NCBI RefSeq assembly: GCF_019925205.1
Contig: NC_083561.1
Location: forward strand, 11,965,217 to 12,029,216
Direction of reading: 5' to 3'
Source: Metopolophium dirhodum
Taxonomy: Eukaryota; Arthropoda; Insecta; Hemiptera; Aphididae
DNA length: 64,000 nucleotides
Shown here piece after piece: positions 46,715-61,400 of this stretch. The notes beneath the pieces were generated by a model that was not told the DNA's origin, searched no databases, and saw only the letters and a list, made by a program, of their open reading frames with translations. The position numbers and the translations under genes were made by a program. The first letter of the stretch is position 1, and each line of letters opens with the position of its first letter.

Positions 46715-49677
46715 GTCAAAATCAATCTACAGAAAACGATCTACGGTTAACCAAGGAAGTGCATAGATAGGTACAAGAACTATACAAATATGTAAGTAAT
46801 AAATATTATTAATTTTGAACTGAGTATATGTAGTAATAAGTCATAATATCCAGACAATTCTGATTCTATATTATTATTTATTAGGATTTACAAAATAGTA
46901 CCGCATGAACACAAACACGCTTAACTATAGTAGCCTAACCTAACCTAGAATTTGTTTTTATTGCATGGACATTAATTCCTATTGCATTTTGATACATTCT
47001 AATTCAGAAATACCGATGATGGTAAATATATTAACACAATAGATATGTTAGATATTGGTCACAATAAATACCTTCCAATAGCCAATAGGTACCTAATAAT
47101 AATGTACCTATTGCACATTTGCACTATTGCTGAATATTTAATAATTTATAATATTAATGATTACTATAAGTAGATAGTGTAAACATTATACTTTATGTCT
47201 TAATTATAATATTTTATTTTAGCCTAATTACCAAGTTATTAAAATAATGTATTAAAGTCCATTTAATATTTAGTCAAATTCCGTTTTTATACTTATATTC
47301 CTCGATAAATATACAATATACATACATTATACTACTATACTTCGTAACCTAACCTGGACATATATAATAATAAAAACGCATACATAAGATATAAGAAAAG
47401 TGTTAACGTTTTAATTTCATATAATCGTTAATGTTTACCATACTGATTAGAATAGTTTATTATTTTGAAAATTAATACAAACAACAACCGTGGTTATTCG
47501 AATGAGTTTTGATTTTGTTATGTAGGTATATGTGTACCTCCTATTATATAGGTGTATGAATATAATTTTGTTATTACACACATTTTTATTTAAATGGGTG
47601 GTATTACTCATACGTTCGAATAAATTATAAAAATAATAATTACAAGATATAGATTTAAGATATTGAACCTTGAAACAAACTAAAACCTTTCTCGTATTAT
47701 AATTTAATTTCAATTAATTAAATAATTATGCACACATGACGTTATTATGATGCTGTCGCCCTTTCTATTGTTCCAAACGGTGAAGAAGATCGAGTTCATC
47801 ATATTTATAATTTATACATATATTTATTGTCAATGCATCTTGAAGGTAACAATGAACACTCTTACGGTTAATATTATGTTTAATTAAAATAATTTACAAT
47901 TATTTTGTCTAAAAAACAGATGGAAAGATAAATTTGAACTTGTTACTTATTCAAGTTATAGAACTCCGAATTTTAGTGAAAACACAGACTTTATGATAGT
48001 CACGAGATTTGTGTCAAGAATAAAATTGAAATCATAAATGTTCTACAAGAGCCTTTATGTATGTATTATACATGGGCACCTGCCTGTACTTACCCATGTG
48101 TAACATACATTAATATAATAATATAATATTATACTATACCTATATCTATCTATATATAATATATATTATAAGCGACGTCCTTCTCTAGCTCTTTCCTTTA
48201 GAATTATTCTATTGTAAACTAAGAATTCTTTTGTATACACGTTTGATTTTTATGCATGCGCTCCAGAATTATACATACGTGATAATTTTTAATTTTTATA
48301 ACGAGGTTAGTTTTGACTATAGAACGCAGTTGATTTTCTATAATATACATTATGTACTATTATACAACGAATGAAGGTACCGAATTTACCGTAAACTCAC
48401 GTACCTTATTATAATATGTCTAAATGTATAATACATAATATTATATATAAAATCATTAAGCACGCATATATATTTTTATATAAGTATACTATTTTACTTT
48501 CTTCATTTACGATTCACTGAATTAATAAATAATGGTTATACATAATATATTATAGTATACAGGTGCAATTAGATTATAATACGTAAATCCGTGCATTTCG
48601 AATTATGCTTTACTAAAATTATCACTAATTTAAAAATATTATTAAAACAGTTAAGTCATGTCATGTATACTATGAGTCATATTATAATGTATAGTCGGCC
48701 CCATCGCCAAAATAATAATAATGTAGGCACATAATTACTCAACATAGGTAATTTATAGCCATATTGGCATGATAAATGTTAATATAGGTAACAGGTATAA
48801 TATGATTTGGTACAATACGATCAAACGATCATACTGGTATACAAGTACCTTCCAAACTGTGTAAGAATAATATTATGCTCGTCCATTTGAGAACGCAACT
48901 ATACAGAGTGCGTAACATAAAATGTAACAGATATAGCTGGCAAATGTAATTAACTAACTAGGTCGTCATGTAATATTTTTTCTTATCAATTTTCATTTTT
49001 TCCGAATACTTAACTAATAATAATCTGTTAGGTATGTATATTAAATTTTTTTTAAAGATTGATAGCAATAAAAGTTATTACATATAGTTAGTTAAATTAC
49101 ATACCTATGTCAGTTTTTTCTGTTTCACCATTTATATAGTAATAGGTCATACCTAATAACATTCATGCACGTGTCTGAAAAGTTTATATGTGTATATGTA
49201 TGACGTACATGGACTAAGTAAGCAATCTTACCAAACAAACGGCGCAAGCCATAGTACTTCTCATGACAACATGGATGAGCGAACCGAACCATCTCGTCAC
49301 ACGTAATGCTGTTCCTATCAGACATGAATCCTGGTGACCTGCTTAAATTGGAAAAACTTGCACACCAAGAGTCAAGTGGACCTGGCCTCTTACAATGACA
49401 AAATAAAATAGCAGGAAACCCACTATCGGTTGCTGGAAGAGCAAATGGACAAATCCCCCGATGGAACTTGGTGAAAAAGGTAGCTTCTAAACCTCAAAAG
49501 GTTGTTGGACAGACCTCCTCTCGATACTAGCTTTCACCTCACGGTAATAACTGAACATAAACGTAATAAATAAAAACTACCGGTAATATCTTCATCAAAT
49601 GAGAAATATGAAAATCCCTGCACATCTGATCTGGCCAGTGATCTGACCACCAGGATATCAACGATCAAACAAACACT
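46715..49677. other. Intergenic; no gene seen
   Basis: AT-rich with many TATAATAT words. A hairpin with 18-20 bp arms lies at 48057-48110 (ATGTATG with TACATGGG, facing CCCATGTG with CATACAT). A GC-richer block at 49320-49640 contains non-repetitive sequence that may be an old exon or element, but no frame stays open. Confidence 0.4.
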
Positions 49678-49920
49678 TTTCTAGGTGTCCATATTATCGG
49701 GTGGATAGAACACAAAGCCGTAATACGATTGGTACTATACCAATACCCAGTGTTAGAACACCTTAAGAACGCATCTGTGGCTTCAATAGGGATTACACTG
49801 AAGAAGACTAAGCGCTTCCATATTTGGAATTCAAATCCAGAAACTGAGGAGGAAAATGAGGAAAGGACGTTAAAATTGTTTAGGTTAGATTGGACGCATT
49901 CAATGGAGAGGGGTAATTGA
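49678..49920 (+). other. Coding-like remnant, family not recognised
   Basis: An 80-residue open stretch without its own ATG, FLGVHIIGWIEHKAVIRLVL and on through NSNPETEEENEERTLKLF, in a block (49.3-50.1 kb) less AT-rich than its surroundings. No motif allows naming. It may belong to a decayed transposon or gene. Confidence 0.25.
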
Positions 49921-50099
49921 ATGAGTAGTCTAAGCTAGCTTCAAACTCCAGAAGAGGATGATTGATGGATATAATGAAATGTGACTCCATAGACCATAAT
50001 TTCCAGCCAATCAAGAACCTTCTGAGACTCAGAGTGGATGGAATGGAGGAATGTGAAGAGTCCTATATAGCTTTAATGTGGTATCTTCTTACGGGGATT

Positions 50100-51761
50100 T
50101 AATAATTAAATATAAATATGGTCAGCTAAGATGTGAGCATAAGCTAAAATACGTCTTATACGATGTGTAAATTTGTATTGATACTTTTTATAGAATTGTC
50201 TTTGTAAATTAAATCACATAATTTAATAAAATATAGTGGCCCACGCAGAAACTGAATAGCCTAGGTTCAGCACTCCTGGAGTTACCAGTTAAACTGAAAA
50301 AAAAACAGTTATATAGATATAAATGTATAATATTATAATATACTATTTAATTATTATACGATTGGTATCAAAATTAACGCACAAAATGGCTGAAAAAACA
50401 ATTAGATTTTATGTATAAAAAAGTTAAGTATTTGTAATTTAGACAATATAGGTACAATGTACATACAAATATTAATTTTGTTTTTTAACAGCGTGACGTC
50501 CGAATAAAATGAACCATTCGAGTTTAATTATTCTAATTAGTATATTATATACTATAGGGAAATAACGTTTTGTTTCTATACAAGTATACAACTATGATAC
50601 CATTAGGGTAAGCATATTATATTTGAAGTGGCTTAAAAACAAAAAAATCAGAACATATTTTCGAACTGTGAATCCCAGTCATTTTTAATGTTAGGTAGGT
50701 ATTAAGTATTAAATAAATGGGAATTTGTTGTGTGCCACTCCACCAAGTATGTTAATACTAATGTTGAAATCCGTTGTATAAACACTCAGTACAATCAATA
50801 ATCATACAATAGGTACAATATAATATTATGATAAATAGTTAAATGTTATCTCTAAATATGTTATATAAATTAAAATCCTCAGCATTAAAATATAGTTTTC
50901 AGTATGTGGGCGGATCTTATTATTATGTTCATATCGAGTGCCCACTTGTTTCACTAATTGCTTTTATTTACTACAGTGTTATGACAGATATTATAGATTT
51001 GCAGTAGCCAATGTGATTTAGCGATTGTATCAGAAAATCTCGACGAGAACCATCATAAATAACTATTAAATCCGTACGACGCGTACCTATAGCTATATTA
51101 GCTACTCATCTATAATAATATTATTATTACGCTATTTGGTACTATATTACAGACTGTACTCACTAATCACTATACTATATGATAGAGACATGATGAGTAT
51201 CATATGAGTATTATATTGACACATAATATTATATTGTTATACTGTCATGGCTTAAGCATATTTTATGAGCATACAACACGAAAAGCAATAAAAAAATAAA
51301 TAAATACGAGTACAAAATAATATAGTACCTACCTCTTCTGTAATGTATGTATCTGGTCTATATGTGTGTAATATATAATATATCTATTTTCAATCAGTGT
51401 ATTATTTTTATTGTGATACGATTGTTGTTATATTATCGGAAAGTAAATAAAAAAACGAGACATTTTTGCTCGTCATCCCGCGGTTTTCGTCGTTGTCGTC
51501 GTCGTCACCGGCATTCATCGTCGATCGCGGAATAAGGACGATAATTCAATATAAATCGTACTGCGCGAGTGATGTTTTGGTCCAACAAGCAAATAGGTAG
51601 GACGCACGAGTATAATATCGCGGGCATAGAGAGGCCGAAGGTATATTATAAAGTGAAAAAAAAATAATAATACTTAGATTGATCAATCAAAACCGTATAC
51701 AACATTGTTATACGCGTTGTACTTGTACATAATATTATTATCATGAAATATATACTGAGAA

Positions 51762-51794
<33 letters not shown>

Positions 51795-51949
51795 TTATAC
51801 TAGGTATCTGTGGGTATCGGATCTATCAATATTACAGTGTAATAATAATAATAATAACAACAATAATAATAACAATAAGATATTATATTACTATATTGTA
51901 TTTTTGTTTATACGAGCATTTATGTTTTTCCCATTTCTCTCTGTATCCG
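50100..51949. other. Intergenic; simple repeats only
   Basis: No gene seen. Contains a GA microsatellite (about 51758-51794) and TAA-type repeats near 51840-51875. CpG content rises from about 51470 on (GTCGTCGTCGTCACCGGC), foreshadowing the island at 52 kb. Confidence 0.45.
51758..51794. repeat. GA microsatellite
   Basis: Nearly pure GA dinucleotide run with one CA interruption. It lies about 200 bp before the CpG-rich island. Confidence 0.9.
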
Positions 51950-52424
51950 ATCGGACGAAAGAAAAACGCCGGCTCGGCAGTCGCGTGTTCCCCCGAAACG
52001 AACGGCCGTCGTAGCCGCCGCCGCCACCGCCACCGATGGTAAGCCGCGCCCGCCAAGTCCGTCGACGATACCATAGCCGTCAGTTAGCTGTTCTCTCGTG
52101 TCCGGTTCGTTTTGTTGCCGCCGTCGATCGTGATCGTAGTTGTGCCCGAAACATAGTTTGGTTTTTAATTTTTACATCTCGCACTATTCGTTATAACAAT
52201 TATACGTCAAACCTATTCGGGATACGACTAGTTAATATCATTCCGAGCGGTTAAATGAACGTTTTGTCTGAAATTTAATTTTTGTTGGTTTTGTTTTTGT
52301 TTTGTTTTTTTTTTTTTTATATTTCTTCGTACCGCACTCTGTTTTTGATATTCTCAATCGGTACGACGGTATAACTATATACCCTGAATAATTAATATTG
52401 TTTGTGTTATCATCACACGTTCAA
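51950..52424 (+). promoter_or_regulatory. CpG-rich promoter / 5' UTR region of a downstream gene
   Basis: Sharp rise in G+C and CpG (GCCGCCGCCGCCACCGCCACC near 52011-52033) inside AT-rich surroundings, as at housekeeping or developmental gene starts in aphids. An arthropod initiator-like GTCAGTTAG stands at about 52079. A short upstream open frame (ATG at 52255, 7 codons) precedes the proposed start codon at 52425. The transcription start itself is inferred. Confidence 0.45.
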
Positions 52425-52464
52425 ATGTGGATTAATACATTTGCCGGAAACCTGAGAGACACAG
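52425..52464 (+). CDS. Candidate first coding exon (13 codons) of a gene extending past the window
   Basis: ATG in good insect context (TCAAATG) followed by MWINTFAGNLRDT, then a consensus donor ACAG/GTGAGT after one extra base (phase 1). It lies 3' of a CpG-rich island with an initiator-like motif. No matching second exon was recognised up to 64 kb, so intron 1 would exceed 11.5 kb. That is plausible for regulatory genes. The protein family cannot be named from 13 residues. Confidence 0.4.
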
Positions 52465-55400
52465 GTGAGTTCGAAATATAGTATTACTGACAGATGATAT
52501 AGCCTCGAGCGGGATTAACCCTAAGTTGAAAACTTTTAGGGCATATTTTTTGTATCTTGTCAAAGCAAATTACTTATATTTTTAATTTTATAATTTTGAA
52601 ATTCACTTGAATTTTGCAGAGTTAATGAGACCCCCACGGGAGCAAGGACACTCACGCCTCACCCCAAACTTCTCATTAGTGACCTATAGGCTATATTATA
52701 ACTTATTACCGGCTCTTTTGTCACTAGTTTTTTTTAGATAATAGACGATAATCGCACTCTTTGGCCTGTGAAAGGTTCAATAATTGGTGGATCATTTTAT
52801 TTTGCGATCGGATAATGCTATTTAGCCTACTGAGTAAATACCAATACCTAGTGTGTAGACAGCACGTATAATAAATTTATATGCCTAAATGTTCGCAGTA
52901 GGTAGATTTTTAAGTTAAATTTCTTAAAATAATGAAAATATTGTGTGCTCGACGATGAATTTAGTATGTTCTGTGCATCCCCCGGGAAAACATGGCTTTA
53001 TCCCCACAGCACCAAGTACCAACAGGCGCCGTTTCCAGTCGCTGGTAATTAAACGGCGTATATTTTGATGAAATTTCCGCTCGGGGCAACACGGGGTAGT
53101 ACAGCGTTAAGATTATGTTTTCCATCCCAAATACACCGCTGCGCAAAGGGCCGGGGGTGTTTTTCATTTTAAGTCTAATATAATTGGTTTAAGTAGAAGG
53201 CTATTTGTGTAAACGCAATGATAAATATAAACGCTTGCAAACGGCGGGGGGATCGATCGAACGTATTTCACCGCACAAATTTGCTAACGGATACAACATT
53301 CATATACATATTATAGGTACTTATATAGATGTATACTATTTATATTATAGTTAATAACAAAACATGGAACGCGTGTTGTACACACAAGCGTTGAAATTAT
53401 TCAACGTCACGTTAAAATATATATAATATCATGACCGATTGTGGTTTTCGTTTGCAGCGGATCGTAATGTCTCGGTGGGGCTCGCTTATTATAATGTAAT
53501 GTGGATTTGTTTCGAAAATCGTATTCGGCGGTTTTCATGGTTTGAAAAAGATTAACATTTATTTTACACACTTGACATTTTAACGAGGTGGGGTACACGG
53601 TTCGAATTAAAGTTCACGATAATGCGTATTAATGTGTATACATATACAATATATTATATTATAGTAACAACAATAGGTACGCGTGTGACATTATTTTTTT
53701 TCGTTTTTTTCCGGCAGCCTTTTCGTTGGACATAAAAACAATATTGTTAGGTATTGAACGTACAACACGTAGGTACCTATAATAATATTAATGTCGCTAT
53801 AGAAACGTATGGTGTTCACCTCGAGCCCTTTGAATATAATATACACACATGCCTGACGGTCGTGGTAAGTGCATATTGTATAATATTATATTTATGGACA
53901 CCATACAGTGTTTTACACATATGCACCTATATTAACATGATGTAGGCACGTATATACAATATAATATAATATTATGACGTATAATGAATCTTATAATATT
54001 AAATACTCTGCGCTGGCATTTTGAGCAGAAAGCGCGGTATGGCTGGTAGGTATCTGGCATTCGTCTCTTGAAATAGTTCGTTAGATCGCTTTAAAATATA
54101 CATACAATATTATACACACTGTGTACATATATGTATACTATATTATATACTTGGATAAAACAAAATGCGTATATTTAATAATATATGTATAAAATATAGA
54201 ATATACAGGTGGTAATAGTTTATGTAATACTTCGACCTCAACTGTATGCGCACGGTGGTTATAGACACCGCCAGGAAATTTTCATTTGTATGTATAGTTA
54301 AACTGTGAACGTTTACAAGTGTGAAGTTGTACTGTACACGTTCCATATGAAAATTCGGAAATAGTCGTGAAGTCGGGCTCGGTCGCGCCCTTGCTAGGAG
54401 GCGTACACGACGTATTTAATCTTATATAGTTTCGTCTAATATTAGAAAACCACGTGTCCTCGCACCGTTTCCGAGCAACAAAGACTACGTATAATATGAC
54501 ATGTGTAGACGCTGCTTTAGGCTCATATTATATACATTTTTATGACAAATGGGTCCGTATAATATAAGTGTTATAATATTACATACACACACAGTCACAC
54601 AGAACCGCTACTGCAGAGTATAATATTATACATTATAGTACCTATATGTATAGATATATTTGTGTCCCTGCAGCAGTGACTTATTATATTGTTACAAGTA
54701 TAACGACCAATAGTGGCTAATGGTTTCGACACGCGTTAAGTACCTATATTTTTTTCACTTCTCTCCGTTTTTTGATTGGACCACATTATGGCGAGTTAAT
54801 AAAACACAATATATATTATCACATATAGGTGGTAGGTATATGCGTTCATTATTGCGGTAGCTATAGTAGGTACTTATACTGTACGCCATCACCACTCACT
54901 CGTATATAATATAATAACATTATAGTCTCTCGCCAGTTTATCGGCATTGTCTTTGCAGAGAGCCGTCGTCATTATAATATTATGTTATTATTGTAGTTTT
55001 TTTTCCCACTCTATACGGTGACGGTCGTGAAGCCGTACTGCAGCAGCCACACTTTAATACTTTATACGTACGGCCGCCGATATTATTACATGTACCTAAG
55101 CAATAATATAGATCGACCGAGGCCGTGGCTTTTTGACCCCCCAAGTGCGTTGGCGTTATGAAAAACAAAACAAAAAAAAAAAAAATCGCAACAATTCTTT
55201 TCCAGTAGTCACCGATCGAATTTCACCGCGATTCATAGACTTTATATTATGGGACGTGTAGTACCTACGCCCGATCTATACTCGGAGTGTAAATCCAGAT
55301 CGAGGTCACTCGAATCGTGCGTGCCTGTGCGCGTGTATGTGTGTGCCGTTTTTGTATTATTATTATATTATTTATTATTATTTTTGTGTCCCGTGTGACA

Positions 55401-58400
55401 CGGTTCCTCTCTCTTTCTCTTCGCGGGACGGTCAGCGCGGGTGCTGCCGCTATATATATATATGTAGAGCTTGGTAGGCGGGTTGTATATATATACATCT
55501 ATTAAGACCGACCTAGAACCGGAGGTGATACGTGACCGGCCGGCTAATACCGGACTCTCGAACCAAAAGTCTTATTATCATCATTATTATTATTATATAA
55601 ATTATAATATACATTATATTCTAGTGTGAGTAGGTAGGTGCATACACCCACTACGACCAAAATGCAATAGTGGCAAAAATTGAAAACTCGAAAAACCGTA
55701 CACACATTCTCCACTGTCGACGGCTTGTGTCTCACGATCACTACAACTGCAGTTGCTGCAGCTGTGGCACCATCGCCATCACCAGTTCTACCTATATAGG
55801 TAGTACACAACAACTGTGGACATAAAATAATATCGCAGTAAATGGGTTCTGCCTCGGTCAAAACTAATTCACAATAATATTTTCGTGGACTGGCCGGCCG
55901 TGCGTCGTCGCCGTGTTCGTACCTACTTGTGTTTGTTATTGTTTTCTCTGCCCGTCCTACTTGCCGCGGCGCGCACGCGGTTTTTCGAAATTCCAATCAG
56001 TCGTCGGCGCGGAGCCGATAAACGAAATTCGGTGGAAAAAAAAGAACGAAAAAAAACTATACATATATATATATATATATATATATTACTATACACGAAT
56101 CACGTAGGTCACGGCTGTTTTGTCACGGACGGATATAATATAATGTTTTGTTTGCGATGACATTAATAATAAAACGTCGATAGAAAATAATATATATCAT
56201 CCGATTCGATCGATAATCCACGAAACGTTGTGTAAAATAATGAAAAAAAAAATCATCATCATCACACGCGTTACATGCATATAATATATTATATTGTTAT
56301 ACCTGTCTTACACGTCGTATTATAATGCCGTTATAATAATATGAACTGTATAGGTAGGTACCTACGTGATGGTGGAGATTTCCCGAAAATCGATATATCG
56401 CGGGCACCGACTCTATATTCGTTAGTATATAATAAATTATATTAGGTATTTAAATTTTAAACGCATCTTGTTCGTTCCATATACTTGCACCGAGGACACG
56501 GTATGTTGCGTGTTTCGGAAAACCTATGTACACAATATATATCTATAGTTGCAAAAGTTTCATGAAAGTTTCACTAGCGTTTTTCGTGTGCTTTATTTGT
56601 TGTTATTTTTTTTTGTTTATATCCCCTTCGAATTTAGTTTTTTGTCGTTATGTCAACGACGCATCTAAATACGTGTGCACTAAAGTCTGGCGTGTTCCGA
56701 TTAAGTGTATACCTGTATAATATTATTAGGAATATGATTTATACATGCAGTATAAAATAGTAAAATGTGCATTTCGTTTTGTTAAAATATGCTAAAATAT
56801 ACAATGGATTTACCAATATTTTCCAAACCATTGTTATAAGTGAAAGAGACGTAAGACGTTTCTTATAAAATATATAATAAATGATTTTAAAACAAATAAA
56901 GTTGCAGTTTACTTCAGCTAAATTATATTTTGTTATTCTAACTTTTAAATAAATAAATTTCATTTAAAATTTTTTTTCGTCTAAATCACTGATTTTATGA
57001 GATTGAAATTAGGGGCGTACCCTATATGTATTACGAAATGGCTTCTAGCCTTTACACTACTTTTATTCATATAAACCATACAACATGACATTGTATTTAT
57101 CGCGTTTGTAGTTAAAATATCAATATTATAATTTATAGCTAATTCATGGACATAAATACCAAATTCGTATAAGGATACTGCAAAAAGCACATATACCAAT
57201 GCTGAATGCATGTAAATCCTAGCCCTAAATATTACGAATGAAAAATATGTGGTAATAATAATAATAATAATAATATATATTTTTGTTATTGCGTTTTAGA
57301 GTAAATCGTGGTTTTCACGTAAGTTATTATTCGTGAGCATTGCAAGAGAAAATGTGTCGGTCTTATATGAACATATTTTTTTTCACTCCGATTTTATTAT
57401 GCGCTTACGCGTTTGTTTGTACTTACATTAAATTATGACGTGTTCCTATACATATTATGAGTATATGTTTCAAGTGACGAGCGTTTATTTTGTGTTTGAT
57501 TTGTAAAACATTCGGGCCCTGTTATGTATATTGTATATAATATGATGGTATTTGGCATCACCTATGGGGTCATTTTTTAATGGCAATACAATTTTATTCT
57601 TCTTAAAATATCGTATAGAATAATAATATATAATATTATACAATGACATATTTAATCATTGTTATTAGGTAGGTTATTACTCTTCTTCCCTTTTGGTTTT
57701 ATAATTTATAGTCTGTTATCGAATAACCGGGACACACGATGTCCCCTTTGAATAATATATAAGTTTATAACCTGCAATGTACGTATATAACTATATAACA
57801 TAATAGTATTACCTTCTTTTGAAGTCTGAATTTGATGTAATGTTTCCGATTGACGTTTGACCGTGTTATTTTTTTCCAACAAGGTAATATTTAAACAAGT
57901 CAAACACATAATTTTAATCTAAACTTCTATTGTTGGATATTACCATTTCTTGTGAACGAATGCATTAGTAGAATCGTGTTTAAAGGGTTAAATGTTTACG
58001 CTTCCAAAGCTATTTATACAGTTTACATATTGTATAATTTTGTTTATTATAAAAGAGTTCGTTTTATGTGCAACCGGCTATTGAATCATAATCTAAAATA
58101 TATTAACTGTAAACCGAATATTATTTATTTAACGAGTCTAATGTCGTGTGTGTAGCCGTGGTGGTAATGCCTGATGTGATCACTATTCTTTATCCATACA
58201 TAGAGATTAACACTTGGGAGAATACTCGCATTATTGTCGAGTTTGCTATATTTAAACTATTTTACGGATATGAAAACTCCCTAGTCATCTAAGGAGAACC
58301 GACCGGAATCACAGCTGTTGCAGTAAATTGAAATAGATAAAAAAAAAGTATGTTAATTAATATTTAATATAGATATTTGGTGCAAATCAAATTTACCTAT

Positions 58401-61400
58401 AATAATAATTATAATGACAACTAACACAATTTTTTTATTACGATTTTTTTTATACACTTTGTTTGTGATTTAAATAGAAATGATCGGGCGTAGGTTTATA
58501 TAATATATATGTATAGGTATAGCTAATAAGTATAATATTGGTGTCGATAAAACGAGTGGATATAGCAGAACAACAAACCATCTCCAATATGGTATCCGAA
58601 TGTATTGGTCGGTTTTCGTAGGTGTACAACACGAGATCAACGCGTTTCGACCACATATGTGACTTTCATACCTACATTAATTAATGATTTTCAATTTTAT
58701 ACTTACGTCGACCGTATTATTGTAGCCACAGGCGGAAACTAAAAATCTTTTGAATGTCTCTTATTACAGCAGTCAATCATCATTCAACATGACGCACTAT
58801 CACACACTCAATATAATAATATAACGTATATAATGTATATTATTCACAATTCAAGTGGTAAGCCGTAAACAATTATAATATTAATATTACGATACAATTG
58901 CATTGTCTCACCGTTGACAACGATTCCCCGTGTCTGCGTATTATCTACGAATACTATAGTGTTGTATAGACTGTATAAGCGTGGACATAAGAATTAACGT
59001 ATAATATTTTATAATATTTTATATTGTATAATGATAATAATTAATAGTAAGTCAATAATTACGCTAAATGGGAGACATAGCTATAAAGTACAAAGCCATT
59101 TCTATTGGGCTAAATCTTTTTGTATATAATTGATATATAATATGCGGACAATATAATATATAATACGACCGATGATAGGTCTAACCTAGGTACACATGTT
59201 TTGGATTTAATATCATATCTACCTATAAGACATTGCACATGATAATATAATATTATACAGACTTGTACGCAGACAGTTTCATAAGCGTGTAGTATAGTCA
59301 AATATGATAATAACAACAATAATAATAATAATAATAATAATGATAATAACAACTAATTAATAATTACCACTTAGTAATAATAATTATGATACGTGTAATC
59401 CGTAGGTGTATGGTGTATTTACCTACGTTTCGCGTTTACACTGAGCAACGCGGACGAAATGGCTCGAAACCAAATTTCACTACGTACTTACTGTAAATAA
59501 TAACGTGCATAATAATAAATATTATTATTATAATGTATGTATTTCTCATCTCTGGAACAAAAACCGACAAACCGTACGAGTTCATAAATACATAATAATA
59601 TTATATGTGGTTGGAGCTTATCTTACAGTAATTATAGCAGATAATCGCGTGACTTTTTTTCCACGGAGTGAAAGAGGGAGAGAGAGTTTCAATTTGTATA
59701 CGTTTAATTTCTATTTAATTTTCGGCGCATGACTTTCCGATACGTGCGAACGGTCGATTAATAACCGTACATATTATTACAGTCGTATATACGCACATAT
59801 ACCTACGTGCGTATATATATGTGTGCATGCGTTCACTATAATTATAATCGGTATAATGACGTTTAATCGAGACGAACCTATACATCGGTAATAATATAAA
59901 GATGTGCGGGAGTGTGTAATCTAAAACCTTCGTGGTCTTCGTAAATCATGGTTTTTTGTTTAGTTTTCAATCAACACCGTTTTTAATACGGTTTTCGCGC
60001 ACAATGAGTAGGTAATAGGTATGTGTCTATTATATATTATCATTACTCGTAGTGTATTATAATAAAATAGGCACAATGCATGCGAGCTGCAGTGACGTTT
60101 AGCCGATGAACTGATCCGCTTTGATTGAGTTTTACTGAAAAACCGTTTTAGACATATTATATTATACTTACAGCCGTCGAGGCGCGAGACTCAAGTGCGC
60201 GCCATACACGCTTTCACCTGCTTGTAGCATAGTCGTTCGTTCCATCAGCACATTCTTTCTACCACCATAGTACCTTCCAACGAAAGCGCTCCAATTATGT
60301 ACATATACGTATAATAATATATATTTATATATAGTTACAGTGCGATATTTTGGTCCTCCGCCGCAGCATAAATGTCTCGTAGATGTATACTTATAAGCAC
60401 GACGTGTCTTTCACGGCTCATTGTTCGTTTCAATCACACACATACGCACGCACATCAACGACGATAGGCGATTTACACTCAAGTCTCCAAACACGATAGG
60501 AACGGCGTTATTATTTTTTTCAAGACTCCCCGCGGTCGTCGTTTTATAATTTTCGAGTATTGAGTACATTATTTTATTGTTACCTATTATTGTTACCTAT
60601 TATATAGAATAGTTGTCGTATATGATCGTTGTGGGCGCACGGTGGTATATATAATCACTGCAGCTGCAATTTGTTATTGAACTATAATAATTCGTCTCGT
60701 TATATTTATATATATAAATATAGATGGAATAGATTCGTTCTCGTTCGCAAAGACGATATATATATTATATTATGTATATATACACTATAATAGTATTACA
60801 TTTTATATCTGGCGACACATTTCGGGGCGTTACGCCGCCGCCGCCGCCGCCGTCGGGCCAACCCTGCCGAGTATAACAATAATAATAATAATATATTTTA
60901 TATTATATTACGATTTAGAAATATGTAAAGTATAAATGTATAACACATATTATAGGCAATACACATCGCGAACGATCGTGATAAATGATTTCGCGATCGA
61001 TTGTCGTGTGTCCCACATTGGGCACGCGTGGAGAAAGTGGCGCGCGAAGTCAAACGATCAAGGCCACGACGAGTGCGTATACGAATATAATATTCTCGTA
61101 CAAGCATATTATTATTATTATTACAATATATTATAAGTACATAATATTATATAGACGGCGTACGCACAACAATACAAATTCTGGTGTATGCATGAAAATT
61201 TAGATATATACACAATTGTTCATACATACGTTGTACACTGCAGACGCGCGTATAGTAATAATAATAATAACATAATATGGTGGGTAAATAATATTATATA
61301 TACCGAAGGCTTAGAACAAAGCGTGAGACTCGAAGACGACGACGACGGGAGAGATGAAAGTGAGTTGTTTATTTCGGTGTGACGGCGGTGGTGTGCTGCA

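Noticed and set aside
55544..55996. 150-residue minus-strand open frame
   Set aside because: Low-complexity composition, no recognised domain, overlaps other frames on both strands, and lies in a CpG-rich patch where stop codons are rare.
60218..60245. Possible minus-strand first exon (MERTTMLQA followed by a GTGAAAG donor)
   Set aside because: Only nine codons, no island or initiator clearly tied to it, and no downstream partner exon recognised.
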